The notes beneath the pieces are model-generated. The model ran no database searches and was not told where the DNA came from. It worked only from the letters and a program-made list of their open reading frames with translations. A stretch of DNA of 64,000 bases, taken from NCBI GenBank assembly GCA_021372005.1, contig JAJFVC010000103.1, positions 1 to 64,000 on the forward strand. Reading direction: 5' to 3'. Position numbers and translations under genes: made by a program. The first letter of the stretch is position 1, and every line of letters begins with the position of its first letter. This stretch comes from Planctomycetaceae bacterium (GTDB lineage: Bacteria; Planctomycetota; Planctomycetia; Pirellulales; Thermoguttaceae). This document shows positions 1-7,589 of the stretch, piece by piece.

Positions 1-783
1 CTTGCAGACGCCCATCTTGGCGGCCGGCAGATATTGATTTTCGTCGACGCCGCTGGTGCTCTTCATTGCCCCGCCGGCGGCGTTGATCCGATCGACCCAC
101 TCCTTCGGCACGCTGCTGGAACCGTGCATGACCAGCGGGAAATTCTTCGGCGCGGCCTTTTGGATCTTTTCGAGCACGTCGAAATGCAGGCCCTGCTTGC
201 CGGTGAACTTGAACGCGCCGTGCGAGGTGCCGATGGCCACGGCCAGCGAGTCGCAGCCGCTCTTGTCGATGAACTCGGCCGCCTGCGCCGGATCGGTCAG
301 CCGGACGCTGCCGACCACGTCTTCCTCGACGCCGCCGAGCTGGCCCAACTCGGCCTCGACGACGATGCCCTTCGCGTGGGCTCGTTCGACGACGCGGCGG
401 GTCGTCGCGATGTTCTTCTCGAACTCCTCGTGCGAGGCGTCAATCATCACCGAGCTGTAAAATCCGCTGTCGATGCAGTCGTAGCAGACTTCTTCAGTGC
501 CGTGGTCCAAGTGGACGGCGAAAATCACCTCGGGAAAAACCTCGTCGGCCGTGCGGATCATCGCTTCGAGGAACCGCTTGTCGGTGTAGCCGCGGGCGCC
601 GCGAGAAATTTGCAAGATGAACGGGGCGCTGACGGCCGGATTGACCGGGTCGTCGTTCGATTTCGACTTGCCCAGATTGCCGCGGAACAGCCCGACGGTC
701 TGCTCCAAATTGTTGATGTTGTATGCCCCGACGGCGTAGCGGCCGTAGGCATGCTGAAAGAGTTGTTTGGTGGTGACGATCAT
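1..783 (-). CDS. fba: Class II fructose-bisphosphate aldolase (3' end outside window)
   Basis: This glycolytic/gluconeogenic enzyme cleaves fructose 1,6-bisphosphate to glyceraldehyde 3-phosphate and DHAP using a divalent metal. The first 261 codons lie in the window; the family is usually about 340 residues, so the C-terminus is cut off by the edge. The N-terminus reads MIVTTKQLFQHAYGRYAVGA, then NINNLEQ, a HLDHGTEEVC metal-binding/catalytic region, a SVMIDASH stretch, an AELGQLGG segment and VMHGSSSVPKEWVD. The ATG at 783-781 has AGGAG about 13 nt upstream. A TACAAT box on the minus strand (835-840) suggests transcription divergent from kdsD. Family assignment is secure. Confidence 0.93.
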   Translation of the reverse strand, partial: MIVTTKQLFQHAYGRYAVGAYNINNLEQTVGLFRGNLGKSKSNDDPVNPAVSAPFILQISRGARGYTDKRFLEAMIRTADEVFPEVIFAVHLDHGTEEVCYDCIDSGFYSSVMIDASHEEFEKNIATTRRVVERAHAKGIVVEAELGQLGGVEEDVVGSVRLTDPAQAAEFIDKSGCDSLAVAIGTSHGAFKFTGKQGLHFDVLEKIQKAAPKNFPLVMHGSSSVPKEWVDRINAAGGAMKSTSGVDENQYLPAAKMGVCK

Positions 784-834
784 AAAATTTCTGAAACTCC
801 TGCAAAAACCGAAGTGTCATTTTGCGAACCTTTG

Positions 835-864
835 ATTGTATCGCAGCCGGCCTGGGCACGCCAG
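835..864 (-). promoter_or_regulatory. Putative sigma-70 promoter of the aldolase gene
   Basis: On the minus strand there is TACAAT (835-840) with CTGGCG 18 bp upstream (859-864). The -10 is good and the -35 is weak. It lies about 50 nt upstream of the aldolase ATG. Confidence 0.4.
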
Positions 865-924
865 GGGTGTGGATGCTGGCACGTTCCCTCCAAGGCGAGG
901 GGGGCGGACGCGACAAGGTTTACA

Positions 925-953
925 TTGCCCCGGACGTCCGGAACGGCTACAAT
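925..953 (+). promoter_or_regulatory. Putative sigma-70 promoter of kdsD
   Basis: TTGCCC (925-930) and TACAAT (948-953) are separated by exactly 17 bp and lie 53 bp upstream of the kdsD ATG. This position favours the ATG at 1007 over upstream in-frame starts. Confidence 0.6.
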
Positions 954-1006
954 TCCCGCGGATTGTCCGAACAAGTTTTCCCCCGCGTCAAAGGATTGAC
1001 GAACCG

Positions 1007-2074
1007 ATGAGCATGGAAGCCGCCGCAACGGCGGAAAACCTGAGCCCTTTCGAGCAGCTCCGTTTCGCCCGCCAGGTGATTTTGACCGAGAGCCGCGCGT
1101 TGGCCCATGTGGCCGATCGGCTCGACGGCGAGTCGTTTGGCCGGGCCGTGCGGTTGATTTTCGAGTGCCAAGGCAGCGTGATCGTCTGCGGCATGGGCAA
1201 GGCCGGCTTGGTCGGCCAGAAAATCATGGCGACGCTGGCCTCGACCGGCACGCCGAGCCACGGTTTGCATCCGGCCGAGGCGATCCACGGCGATTTGGGC
1301 CGCGTCCGGCGTTGCGACGTCATGTTGATGCTTTCGCAGAGCGGCGAGACGGAGGAGATTGTCCGGCTGCTGCCGTCGCTGGTCGAGTTGGGCGTACCGA
1401 TCGTGGCCATCACGGCCAAGGCCGAAAGTACGCTGGGCCGAACGGCCTTGGTGACGATCGAGCTGGGCGCGTTGGAGGAGGCGTGCGCGTTGGGGCTGGC
1501 CCCCAGCACGAGCACCACGGCGATGCTGGCCGTCGGCGACGCCTTGGCGTTGGTGGTCAGTCGGATGCGGCATTTTGGGCGGGAGGATTTTGCGCGGTTT
1601 CATCCGGGCGGCAGCCTCGGCTATCAGTTGAGCAAAGTGGATCAGCACATGCGGCCGTTGGACCAGTGCCGCGTGGCCGATCAAGGACAAACTGTCCGCG
1701 AGGTGTTGGTCGCAGCCCGACGGCCCGGCCGACGCACCGGCGCGACAATGTTGGTCGACGCGACGGGCCGTTTGACGGGCATTTTCACCGACAGCGACCT
1801 GGCCCGATTGTTCGAGCGGCATCGCGACGCCGAACTGGACGGCCCGATCGCCGGCGTGATGACGGAAAACCCGTTGCGGATCGTCAGCGGCGCGATGATG
1901 GTCGAAGCCGTGTCGCGGATGGCGGCGCGGAAGATCAGCGAACTGCCGGTGGTCGACGCGGACGGTCGGCCCGTCGGATTGATCGACATCACCGACGTCG
2001 TGGCCCTGTTGCCGCGAGAGCCGGAGCCGGCCTCGCCCGCGCCACCGACGACGTTGCGCGTGGTGGGACCGTAA
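1007..2074 (+). CDS. kdsD: D-arabinose 5-phosphate isomerase (KpsF/GutQ family)
   Basis: This enzyme interconverts ribulose 5-phosphate and arabinose 5-phosphate, the first step towards Kdo for lipopolysaccharide. The 355-residue product has a sugar isomerase (SIS) domain at about residues 35-180, with GMGKAGLVGQK, HPAEAIHGDLG and the APSTSTTAMLAVGDALAL stretch, followed by two CBS domains at about 210-270 and 280-340. This is the standard architecture and length. I chose the ATG at 1007 because the protein then begins shortly before the SIS fold and a promoter lies just upstream. kdsC, which acts later in the same pathway, follows after about 95 nt, which supports the Kdo role rather than gluconate/sorbitol metabolism. 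Confidence 0.93.
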   Translation: MSMEAAATAENLSPFEQLRFARQVILTESRALAHVADRLDGESFGRAVRLIFECQGSVIVCGMGKAGLVGQKIMATLASTGTPSHGLHPAEAIHGDLGRVRRCDVMLMLSQSGETEEIVRLLPSLVELGVPIVAITAKAESTLGRTALVTIELGALEEACALGLAPSTSTTAMLAVGDALALVVSRMRHFGREDFARFHPGGSLGYQLSKVDQHMRPLDQCRVADQGQTVREVLVAARRPGRRTGATMLVDATGRLTGIFTDSDLARLFERHRDAELDGPIAGVMTENPLRIVSGAMMVEAVSRMAARKISELPVVDADGRPVGLIDITDVVALLPREPEPASPAPPTTLRVVGP

Positions 2075-2169
2075 CGTCGGTCGAAGGCGACCTCGACTTG
2101 CGGCGGATCGCGTCGTTCGGGCATCCTGGATCCCTGATGGAATGATTGAAACGTTGGATGGGTGTTTTT

Positions 2170-2688
2170 ATGTCTCTCGATTCGCTGTGCCGCCCGCTAC
2201 GATTGATTCTCTCCGACGTCGATGGCGTTTTGACCGACGGGGGCATCGTGTTCGACAACCAGGGCATCGAAAGCAAGCGGTTTCACGTCCGCGACGGGCT
2301 CGGCATCCGGCTTTGGCGCAAGGCCGGCTATCGGTTTGGGCTCATTACGCATCGCAGCTCGAATCTGGTTCGGACGCGGGCGGCCGAATTGGGCATCGAC
2401 CTGGTTCGACAGGGCGTCGACGACAAACGGACGGCGGTGCGGACGATCGCCGACGAGTTGCGGCTCGCGCTGTCGCAGGTGTGTTATTTGGGCGATGATC
2501 TGCCCGATCTGCCGGTGATTCGGACCGTTGGGTTCGGTGTGGCCGTGGCCGACGCTTGCCCGGAAGTCCGCGAGGCGGCCCACTACGTCACCAAGTTGCC
2601 CGGCGGATCGGGCGCGGTCCGCGAGTTGATCGAGTTGATCCTAAAGGCCCAGGCCCGCTGGGAAGATTTGATTCAGATGTACCAATAG
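2170..2688 (+). CDS. kdsC: Kdo-8-phosphate phosphatase
   Basis: This is a HAD-family phosphatase that removes phosphate from 3-deoxy-D-manno-octulosonate 8-phosphate to give Kdo. The 172-residue size and lack of a large cap domain are typical of KdsC. HAD motif I is LSDVDGVLTDGG near the N-terminus; the DDLPDLPVI segment near residue 110 is motif III/IV. The start is uncertain: in-frame TTG 2146, ATG 2158 and ATG 2170 all precede the conserved part; I prefer 2170, which has GGATGG upstream. It follows kdsD and precedes an OstA-like envelope gene, so this is an LPS-type locus. Confidence 0.9.
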   Translation: MSLDSLCRPLRLILSDVDGVLTDGGIVFDNQGIESKRFHVRDGLGIRLWRKAGYRFGLITHRSSNLVRTRAAELGIDLVRQGVDDKRTAVRTIADELRLALSQVCYLGDDLPDLPVIRTVGFGVAVADACPEVREAAHYVTKLPGGSGAVRELIELILKAQARWEDLIQMYQ

Positions 2689-2690
2689 AA

Positions 2691-2779
2691 GAGGGATTAG
2701 GGATTAGAGATTAGGGATTAGCAACAGAAAAGCGTCTTGCTTAAGAATCTAATCCCTAATCCCTAATCTCTAATCCCTC
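2691..2779. repeat. Inverted repeat of GGGATTAG-type units
   Basis: The left arm (2691-2720) and right arm (2750-2779) are near-perfect 30-nt reverse complements with a 29-nt loop, each built of tandem GGGATTAG/GAGATTAG octamers. The structure starts 2 nt after the kdsC stop and ends 10 nt before the next ATG, so a transcript would fold into a long hairpin filling the gap. Similar units occur upstream of pheT (54690-54782) and of the metH/MTHFR gene (52604-52637). Confidence 0.85.
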
Positions 2780-2789
2780 AGCTCCCCCT

Positions 2790-5738
2790 ATGCCCAGAAT
2801 CACTCGCATTGCCGGCAGCCTTGCCCTCGTGCTGGTCGCGTACTGGGTGTATTGGCTGGCGGTGGTTCCTTGGGTCGAACCGCCGGCCAGCTCGCACGCG
2901 ATCGCACCGATCACCAACGCCAGTTCCGAGGAAGGCGATATCGATCCGGGATTAAGCTCCTTGAAGGGATTGTTGCCGCCCGAGACGCTGGACCCCAAGA
3001 AGACCAAAGTGTTGGCGTTTGACGACGATCGCGCGAAGTTGCTGATTCAGGACTATCAAACCCTCAGCGACGGTGCCGTGACGTTCCGGCCGTGCACGGT
3101 TGTTTTCGGGTCGGACGCGCCCGGCGACGAGGCCCAACGTCGTCGGCAATCGATCATCTTGGAGGCGCGGAGCGCGTGGCTGAAGTTTGACAAACCGTTG
3201 AGCTTCAATCAGGCTAAGAGGCGGCTGACCGGCGGACGGCTCGACGGGCCCGTCACCATCCGAAGCGATTGGAAAGAGCCCGGCCCTCAGGATGATCTCT
3301 GGATCGACACGCAGGACGTTCGGTTGGTCGGGCAAGTCGTGACGACGCCGAACCCGGTCAATTTCCGTTGGGGCCCGCATTATGGGCGCGGTCGGAACTT
3401 GCGGATCAAGTTGCTCGCGGGTCCGGCCCAGTCCGGCGACGCCATGGGGATCAATATCGCCGGCATCGAGACGTTCGAGCTTGGACAGATCGAACAGCTT
3501 CACCTCGACCTGGGCGAAGCGATGAACGCCGGCGACGCCAAACCCGGCGGACGGGCCGCAAGCATTCCGGTCGAAATCAGTTGCCGGGGACCGTTTCGGT
3601 TCGACGTGGTCAATCGCGTGGCTACGTTCCAAGACAATGTCGGCGTGATGATCAAGGAAGATCCGAACGGGCCGGCCCATCAGATCGACTGCGATCGGCT
3701 CTCGCTCTATTTTTCCCGTCGTAACGACGCTGCGAAGACGCCGGGTTCGATGGACCTTGTGCCGGATCGGTTGGAAGCTCGCGGCAATCCGGTGGTCGTC
3801 ACCGCGCCGGGACGAAACCTCACGGCCCGCGCCGAACGCATTCAATATTATTTGCAACTGAAGGCCATCTTGCTCGAAGGCGGCCAAGAGGTTTTCTTGC
3901 AGCAAGGGCTCAACGAAGTTCACGCCCGAAGCCTGTACTATCAGATGGCGCCGGACGGCCGCATTGGGTTGGCGACTTCGCAAGGGCCCGGCCGCTTGTC
4001 GGCTCGTTCGCCCGATCGGCCCGATCAGGCGCTGATCGCTACGTGGAAGGACCAGTTGCAGATCGACCGTGACGGTCAGGATCCGAGAATCTCGCTGACC
4101 GGCGGCGGGCAGTTGGAGTCGCCCGGTTTCGGACAGTTGCAAGCGGATGGGATTTTTCTCTGGCTGTCGGAGACCTTGCTGCCGGGCCCCAATCGCCGAT
4201 ATCAATGGTGGCCGAGCCGCTTGGGCGCCCGCGGCAACGTCCATGTGAACTCGCGGCAGATGGCCAGTCGGAAAATCGACGAATTGCAGGTGTGGTTCCA
4301 ACAACGAACGGAGGGGCTCGAGCCCGGCGCGCGCGTCGGGGCGGGGCAGGGGATGGCCGTCGTGCAGCCGGCGACGCCTTCCTCATCGCCCGGCGAACAG
4401 CCCTCGCCGCAAGACCAGCAGGCGGCGCTGTCGCGCTTCGAGGTATCAGGCCGGTTGGTTTGCGCTCAGATGGCCATCGGACGCAAGCAGGCGTCGCTGT
4501 CCGATTTGACGATCGAAGACGGCGTCGAGCTGATCGAGACCCAAACTGCGCAGCCGGGGCAGCCGCCGATCTGTCTGCGCGGCGATCGGTTGGAGGCGAG
4601 CCATCTGTCGGAGACCACCGGCACGGCGACCGTCACGGGCCGGCCCGCCCACGTCGGAGGCCGAGGACTCGGACTGAGCGGCGCGGCCGTCCGGCTCGAC
4701 ATCGGTGCAAACCGACTGTGGATCGATGGGCCCGGCCGGATGGATGTTCTGTTGCGGCAGCGCGGCGCGCCGCCGCCGACCGATCCGACCGACCCGGCCG
4801 GATTGTTGACGGTCGATTGGCGCAGCGGCATGGAGTTCGACGGCGCGAGGGCCCAATTCCGTCAGGCGGTGGTCGTCTCGGCCCGGCAAGTTCAATTCGA
4901 CGGAAACACGGCCGAGTTTCAATTGAACACCGATACGTTGGAGGTGCGGCTTCAGGAGCCTATTCGTTTTGGACGAACGATGTCTTCGGTCGCCCCGCAG
5001 ATCGAGACGCTTTCGTGCGGCGGCGGCGTGTTGGTGGAGAGTCGGTCGTTCGACCCGCGACGGCAATTGACATCGCACGACTGGATGCAGTTGAACGATC
5101 TGGGCGTCAATCTGCTCAGCGGCGAACTGAACGGCGGGGCGGGTTGGTTGAACAGCGTATATCGCGGGTCGGCCAACCCATTGAACGGTTCCGTCTCTAT
5201 CGCGCCGGCCGGTCCATCGGGCGGCCGTCCGGACCAGCTTTACAACATGCGGGTGCAATTTGAAAAATCGATCACCGGAAACGTATGGCGTCGGGCCTTG
5301 AAGTTCGAGGACCGCGTCGTCGTGACCTATGCGCCGGTCAACGATTGGGACGCGATGCTGATGACCGACGATCCGGACAAGTTGGGCCGCGACGGCGTCG
5401 TGGTTCATTGCGATCAGCTCGACGTGGCGCACGTCGTGCCGCCGATGGGCGGCAGCCGCTCGATCGAATTGGCCGCCATCGGCAACGCCGTAGCCGAAAG
5501 TTCGATCTACAAAGCCCTCGCGCAACGCATCACCTATGAAGAGGCCAAGGACCTGCTGATCTTGGACGGCGACGGCCGCAATCCGGCCGAATTGTTCCAG
5601 CAGACGCAGCCGGGCGTGCCGCCGGAACACACGGTCGTGCAAAAAATCCTCTACTGGCCCAAAACCGGGCAAGTCAAAGGCGTGGGCGTCCAATCGCTTC
5701 AAAGCACCCAGCCGCCGGGCGGCGTCCGAACGCGGTGA
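2790..5738 (+). CDS. Giant OstA/LptA-LptC-like envelope protein
   Basis: A 982-residue protein with one N-terminal membrane segment (about residues 8-28) and the rest presumably periplasmic. The body consists of repeated beta-rich blocks of the OstA/LptA style: phrases such as ATFQDNVGVMI, IDCDRLSLYF, LEARGNPVVV and LTARAERIQYY recur, resembling the LptA pattern in which each turn carries a gain-of-function loop and a hydrophobic strand. LptC (about 190 aa) and LptA (about 185 aa) are far shorter, so this would be a multi-copy beta-jellyroll bridge. It follows kdsD-kdsC, which fits LPS transport across the periplasm. Function is inferred from motif style and context; no LptB/F/G gene is in the window. 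Confidence 0.6.
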   Translation: MPRITRIAGSLALVLVAYWVYWLAVVPWVEPPASSHAIAPITNASSEEGDIDPGLSSLKGLLPPETLDPKKTKVLAFDDDRAKLLIQDYQTLSDGAVTFRPCTVVFGSDAPGDEAQRRRQSIILEARSAWLKFDKPLSFNQAKRRLTGGRLDGPVTIRSDWKEPGPQDDLWIDTQDVRLVGQVVTTPNPVNFRWGPHYGRGRNLRIKLLAGPAQSGDAMGINIAGIETFELGQIEQLHLDLGEAMNAGDAKPGGRAASIPVEISCRGPFRFDVVNRVATFQDNVGVMIKEDPNGPAHQIDCDRLSLYFSRRNDAAKTPGSMDLVPDRLEARGNPVVVTAPGRNLTARAERIQYYLQLKAILLEGGQEVFLQQGLNEVHARSLYYQMAPDGRIGLATSQGPGRLSARSPDRPDQALIATWKDQLQIDRDGQDPRISLTGGGQLESPGFGQLQADGIFLWLSETLLPGPNRRYQWWPSRLGARGNVHVNSRQMASRKIDELQVWFQQRTEGLEPGARVGAGQGMAVVQPATPSSSPGEQPSPQDQQAALSRFEVSGRLVCAQMAIGRKQASLSDLTIEDGVELIETQTAQPGQPPICLRGDRLEASHLSETTGTATVTGRPAHVGGRGLGLSGAAVRLDIGANRLWIDGPGRMDVLLRQRGAPPPTDPTDPAGLLTVDWRSGMEFDGARAQFRQAVVVSARQVQFDGNTAEFQLNTDTLEVRLQEPIRFGRTMSSVAPQIETLSCGGGVLVESRSFDPRRQLTSHDWMQLNDLGVNLLSGELNGGAGWLNSVYRGSANPLNGSVSIAPAGPSGGRPDQLYNMRVQFEKSITGNVWRRALKFEDRVVVTYAPVNDWDAMLMTDDPDKLGRDGVVVHCDQLDVAHVVPPMGGSRSIELAAIGNAVAESSIYKALAQRITYEEAKDLLILDGDGRNPAELFQQTQPGVPPEHTVVQKILYWPKTGQVKGVGVQSLQSTQPPGGVRTR

Positions 5739-5793
5739 AGGTGTTCGGCCGAGTCCGGTCGGTCGGCGTCTGGGCGGATCGTCGTTTGCGGGC

Positions 5794-5807
5794 TACAATG
5801 GTATACT
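5794..5807 (+). promoter_or_regulatory. Putative -10 elements upstream of hpt
   Basis: TACAAT (5794-5799) and TATACT (5802-5807) overlap closely about 100 nt before the hpt ATG. I see no convincing -35, so only the -10 region is proposed. Much of the remaining 165-nt gap is unassigned. Confidence 0.35.
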
Positions 5808-5903
5808 TGTGAAAACCGCGGAAAAACCCAGGAAATGCAGGCCGCGACCCCGCGCGTTTTTTGATGCGGAAATAAACCTGTCTCGTTTGCAAGGGAACCG
5901 CCT

Positions 5904-6443
5904 ATGAAAACCCTGCTGACCGAAGAGCAATTGCGTGAAGGCATCCGCCGCATGGCCGGCGAGATCCAAACGCATTACCAGGGCAAGCCGCTGACGCTGA
6001 TCGGCGTGCTGACTGGCAGCATTGTGCTGTTGGCCGATCTGGTCCGGCTGTTGGATGTGGCGTTGCGGGTCGATATGATTCAGGCGAGGTGCGACCATGC
6101 GAAGGGCGTTTGCCTCGGGCCGTTGGTGATCGACGAGGATCTGCTTTCCTACGGCGTTCGCGGGCGGCATGTGTTGTTGGTCGACGACATTTTTCACACC
6201 GGGCACACCCTTTGGGACCTGGTTCCGCAGATCGACGACCTGGGGCCCGCCAGCGTCCGCACCGCCGTATTGTTTCAAAAAGAAGGACAGTGTCAGGTGG
6301 CCATGAAGCCGGATTTCGTCGGGTTCACGATTCCCAACGCCTTTGTGGTGGGCTACGGGCTCGACTATCGCGATCGATACCGCAATCTGCCGTGTCTGGC
6401 GGCGCTCGAACCCGGCGAAATGGGCGAGGAGCCGAAGGCATGA
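5904..6443 (+). CDS. hpt: Hypoxanthine phosphoribosyltransferase
   Basis: This purine-salvage enzyme converts hypoxanthine or guanine and PRPP to IMP or GMP. The 179-residue product has the PRPP-binding motif HVLLVDDIFHTGHTL (about residues 90-104), the GVLTGSIVLLADLVR loop near residue 35, and the C-terminal FVVGYGLDYRDRYRNLP signature typical of bacterial HPRTs. The ATG has AAGGGA about 8 nt upstream. The stop codon overlaps the ATG of the next gene (ATGA), so it is translationally coupled to a glycosyltransferase, an unusual partner. Confidence 0.93.
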   Translation: MKTLLTEEQLREGIRRMAGEIQTHYQGKPLTLIGVLTGSIVLLADLVRLLDVALRVDMIQARCDHAKGVCLGPLVIDEDLLSYGVRGRHVLLVDDIFHTGHTLWDLVPQIDDLGPASVRTAVLFQKEGQCQVAMKPDFVGFTIPNAFVVGYGLDYRDRYRNLPCLAALEPGEMGEEPKA

Positions 6444-7540
6444 CCCGACGCGTTTTGTTGCTGATCCCGACGCTCGACCGGTCGGGCGCCGAAAAACAAC
6501 TGTGCCTGCTGGCCGAAGGGCTGCCGCGGGATGAGTTCGAGGTGGGCGTGTGCGCCCTGACGCGCGGCGGACCGTTGGAAGAGCGGCTGGCCAAGGCCGG
6601 CGTTCCGACCACCGTGATCGGCAAGCGATGGAAGTTCGATCCGATGGCGTTTTGGCGACTCCGGCAGTTCGTCGGCCAATGGCGGCCCGAACTGATCCAC
6701 GCCTGGATGTTCGCGGCGAACACCTACGGATTCGCGGCGGCGCGGAGGTGCGGCATCCCGCATTTTCTGGTGGGCCAGCGATGCGTCGATCCTTGGAAGA
6801 GTCGGCTGCAGTTGGCCGTCGACCGACGGTTGGCCGTCTGCGCGGATCGCGTCGTGGTCAACAGCGAGGGCGTACGGGACTTTTACGTCGGGCACGGCGC
6901 GCCGGCCGATCGCGTGTGTGTGATTCCCAACGGGGTTCGAATTCCCGAACCGCCGATCGGGACGCGCCGCCAATTGCTGGCCGAACTGCAATTGCCCGAG
7001 ACGGCGAAACTCGTCGGACTGGTCGGGCGGCTGTGGCCGCAGAAGCGGGTGAAAGACGCCATTTGGGCGGCCGACCTGTTGAAGGTGATCCGCGACGACG
7101 TGCATTTGTTGGTGATCGGCGACGGTCCGGAACGCGATCGGCTGCGTCGGTTCCGCGATTTGTGTGAGATCCAGGACCGCGTGCATTTTTTGGGCCATCG
7201 CAACGACGTGCCCCGATTGCTTCCGCATTTTGACGTGCTGTGGTCCAGCAGCGGCTACGAGGGCCAGTCGAATGTGATTCTCGAAGCGATGGCGGCGGGC
7301 GTGCCGGTCGTGGCCACGGATATCCCCGGCACGCGCGAGCTGGTTGTGGCCGGCGAGACGGGCTTTTTGGTCCCCGTCGGCGATCGGGCGGCGTTGACCA
7401 AGTGGACCCATCGATTGTTGAACGATTCGGCGCTGGCCTCGCGGATGGCCGCCGCCGGTCGGGCCCGGGCGCAGGCTGAGTTCAGCGTCGAGCGAATGGT
7501 CGAGCGCCACGTGGAATTGTATCGCGCGGTCTTGGAATAA
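6440..7540 (+). CDS. GT4-family glycosyltransferase
   Basis: A 366-residue GT-B fold retaining glycosyltransferase. The N-terminal acceptor domain starts with LLLIPTLDRSGAEKQL, and the C-terminal nucleotide-sugar domain contains VGRLWPQKRVKDAI and the E-x7-E motif in YEGQSNVILEAMAAGVPVV (about residue 270). The ATG overlaps the hpt stop (ATGA). A longer open frame exists upstream, but only this start matches the family. The substrate cannot be told; the neighbouring Kdo/OstA genes and the asparagine synthetase suggest envelope or exopolysaccharide assembly. Confidence 0.85.
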   Translation: MTRRVLLLIPTLDRSGAEKQLCLLAEGLPRDEFEVGVCALTRGGPLEERLAKAGVPTTVIGKRWKFDPMAFWRLRQFVGQWRPELIHAWMFAANTYGFAAARRCGIPHFLVGQRCVDPWKSRLQLAVDRRLAVCADRVVVNSEGVRDFYVGHGAPADRVCVIPNGVRIPEPPIGTRRQLLAELQLPETAKLVGLVGRLWPQKRVKDAIWAADLLKVIRDDVHLLVIGDGPERDRLRRFRDLCEIQDRVHFLGHRNDVPRLLPHFDVLWSSSGYEGQSNVILEAMAAGVPVVATDIPGTRELVVAGETGFLVPVGDRAALTKWTHRLLNDSALASRMAAAGRARAQAEFSVERMVERHVELYRAVLE

Positions 7541-7589
7541 GTTTTTAAGAATCCCGAGTGGTTCCGATGAAGTTCCTAACTTTCTGATC

